Of a stretch of 6,979 nucleotides of DNA, positions 6,300-6,979 are shown in pieces. This DNA is from Armatimonadota bacterium (GTDB lineage: Bacteria > Armatimonadota > Zipacnadia > Zipacnadales > FEN-943): NCBI GenBank assembly GCA_029777735.1, contig JAKORR010000552.1, positions 1 to 6,979 on the forward strand. The letters are read 5' to 3'. How positions within the stretch are numbered: the stretch's first letter is position 1; every line of letters starts with the position of its first letter. Position numbers and translations under genes: made by a program. The notes below the pieces were generated by a model that saw nothing but the letters and a program-made list of their open reading frames with translations, did not search any database and was not told the origin of the DNA.

Positions 6300-6979
6300 C
6301 TACCGGGTGCCCAAGACACTCCGCAGCCTTTCAAGCGCCCTGCTCTGCAAGCGTGAGACGTGCATCTGGCTTATGTTGAGTCGGCGGCCCACTTCCTGTT
6401 GCGAAAGGCCGCCGAAGTAGCGCAACACGATGACCGCGCGCTCCCTAGGGGGAAGCCTATCGAGAGCCCGGCGGAGGGCGTCCCGGTCGGCTATGGCGTC
6501 AATGTCGGAATCCTGTTCACCCATGCGCTCTGCCTCGGCCAAGACCTCATCCTCGCCATTGACCTGGGGCTGTTCGATGCTCGCCAGGTCATACTGCTGG
6601 CTGACTTCGATCGCCTCGATAGCCTCTTCTTCCGAAACACCCAGCGTTCTGGCCAACTCCTCGTAGGTGGGCGACCGTCGGTGCATCTGGGTGAAGCGTT
6701 CCAGGCTGTCCCGAGCCTTGAGGCTCAGCTCCTGGATACGGCGGGGAACTCGGATGCCCCAGGTCTTGTCGCGGAAGTAGCGACGGATCTCTCCGCGTAT
6801 GGTTGGCACGGCGAAGGTGGCGAATCGGGTTCCTCTCTCGAGATCGAAGCGGTCCACGGCATTGATGAGCCCCAACATACCCACACTGTATAGGTCCTCG
6901 TAGCTCTCGCCACTGGAGACATAATCCTTGACCACGTGGCGCACCAGTCCTTCGTGCCGGCGGATGAGGTGCTCGCGCA
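6300..6979 (-). CDS. RNA polymerase sigma factor, SigB/SigF/SigG type (5' end missing)
   Basis: The frame stays open to the right edge: 11 codons upstream of the internal GTG at 6944 read R-E-H-L-I-R-R-H-E-G-L, matching the start of region 2 in SigB-type factors. About 225 residues are visible, so roughly 20-40 N-terminal residues are missing. Region 2 contains Y-E-D-L-Y-S-V-G-M-L-G-L (26-37), then F-A-T-F-A-V-P-T-I-R-G-E-I-R-R-Y-F-R-D (52-70), which covers core binding and -10 recognition. Region 3 begins V-P-R-R-I-Q-E-L and includes R-R-S-P-T-Y-E-E-L-A (100-109). Region 4 has L-P-P-R-E-R-A-V-I-V-L-R-Y-F and the helix-turn-helix I-S-Q-M-H-V-S-R-L-Q for -35 contact. The I-R-G-E-I and S-Q-M-H-V-S-R-L-Q signatures place it in group 3 (stress or sporulation sigma family), not the housekeeping or ECF groups. 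Such factors are usually held by RsbW/SpoIIAB-type anti-sigma proteins; none is visible here but one could lie beyond the edge. Which subtype it is cannot be decided. Confidence 0.93.
   Translation of the reverse strand, partial: REHLIRRHEGLVRHVVKDYVSSGESYEDLYSVGMLGLINAVDRFDLERGTRFATFAVPTIRGEIRRYFRDKTWGIRVPRRIQELSLKARDSLERFTQMHRRSPTYEELARTLGVSEEEAIEAIEVSQQYDLASIEQPQVNGEDEVLAEAERMGEQDSDIDAIADRDALRRALDRLPPRERAVIVLRYFGGLSQQEVGRRLNISQMHVSRLQSRALERLRSVLGTR

Noticed and set aside
6360..6893. Long plus-strand open frame of 177 codons
   Set aside because: It is antisense to the sigma factor gene, whose regions 2-4 are all recognisable. The plus-strand product shows no family motif, and long antisense frames are expected in GC-rich coding DNA.

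Overview
This is a GC-rich (about 60% by eye) bacterial chromosomal window with an ordinary housekeeping core. Every gene I can support lies on the minus strand, so transcription runs from high to low coordinates. In transcription order they are: a group 3 sigma factor of the SigB/SigF/SigG type (5' end cut off by the right edge), an AI-2E family membrane protein, alanyl-tRNA synthetase (alaS), the Holliday-junction resolvase-like/pre-16S rRNA nuclease ruvX, the endolytic transglycosylase mltG, a YqeG-type HAD phosphatase, and the first 41 codons of shikimate dehydrogenase (aroE), cut off by the left edge.

The neighbourhoods AI-2E/alaS/ruvX/mltG and yqeG/aroE, together with the SigB/F/G-type sigma factor, suggest Bacillota or a nearby lineage such as Armatimonadota. 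The high GC argues against low-GC bacilli. This assignment is an inference; no rRNA or lineage marker is present to settle it.

Layout: the genes are packed tightly. The gap between the sigma gene and the AI-2E gene is 24 nt. AI-2E and alaS overlap by ATGA if the first alaS start is used, ruvX and mltG overlap by about 47 nt, mltG and yqeG overlap by TGATG, and yqeG and aroE overlap by TAATG. The only real gap is about 186 nt between alaS and ruvX. It has no convincing small gene but contains an imperfect inverted repeat. Reading this gap as the border between an upstream transcription unit (sigma, AI-2E, alaS) and a downstream one (ruvX, mltG, yqeG, aroE) is plausible but unproven.

Functionally the genes are only loosely related: stress or developmental transcription (sigma), membrane transport (AI-2E), translation (alaS), rRNA maturation or DNA repair (ruvX), peptidoglycan chain termination (mltG), a phosphatase probably linked to phospholipid or ribosome-assembly metabolism (yqeG), and aromatic amino acid synthesis (aroE). 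I see no mobile element, CRISPR array, tRNA, rRNA, or frameshifted gene, and no clear sign of an undescribed system. The most useful observations are the edge-truncated aroE, the sigma gene heading a housekeeping cluster, the structured gap without an ireB-like gene, and the start-site revisions for ruvX and mltG.
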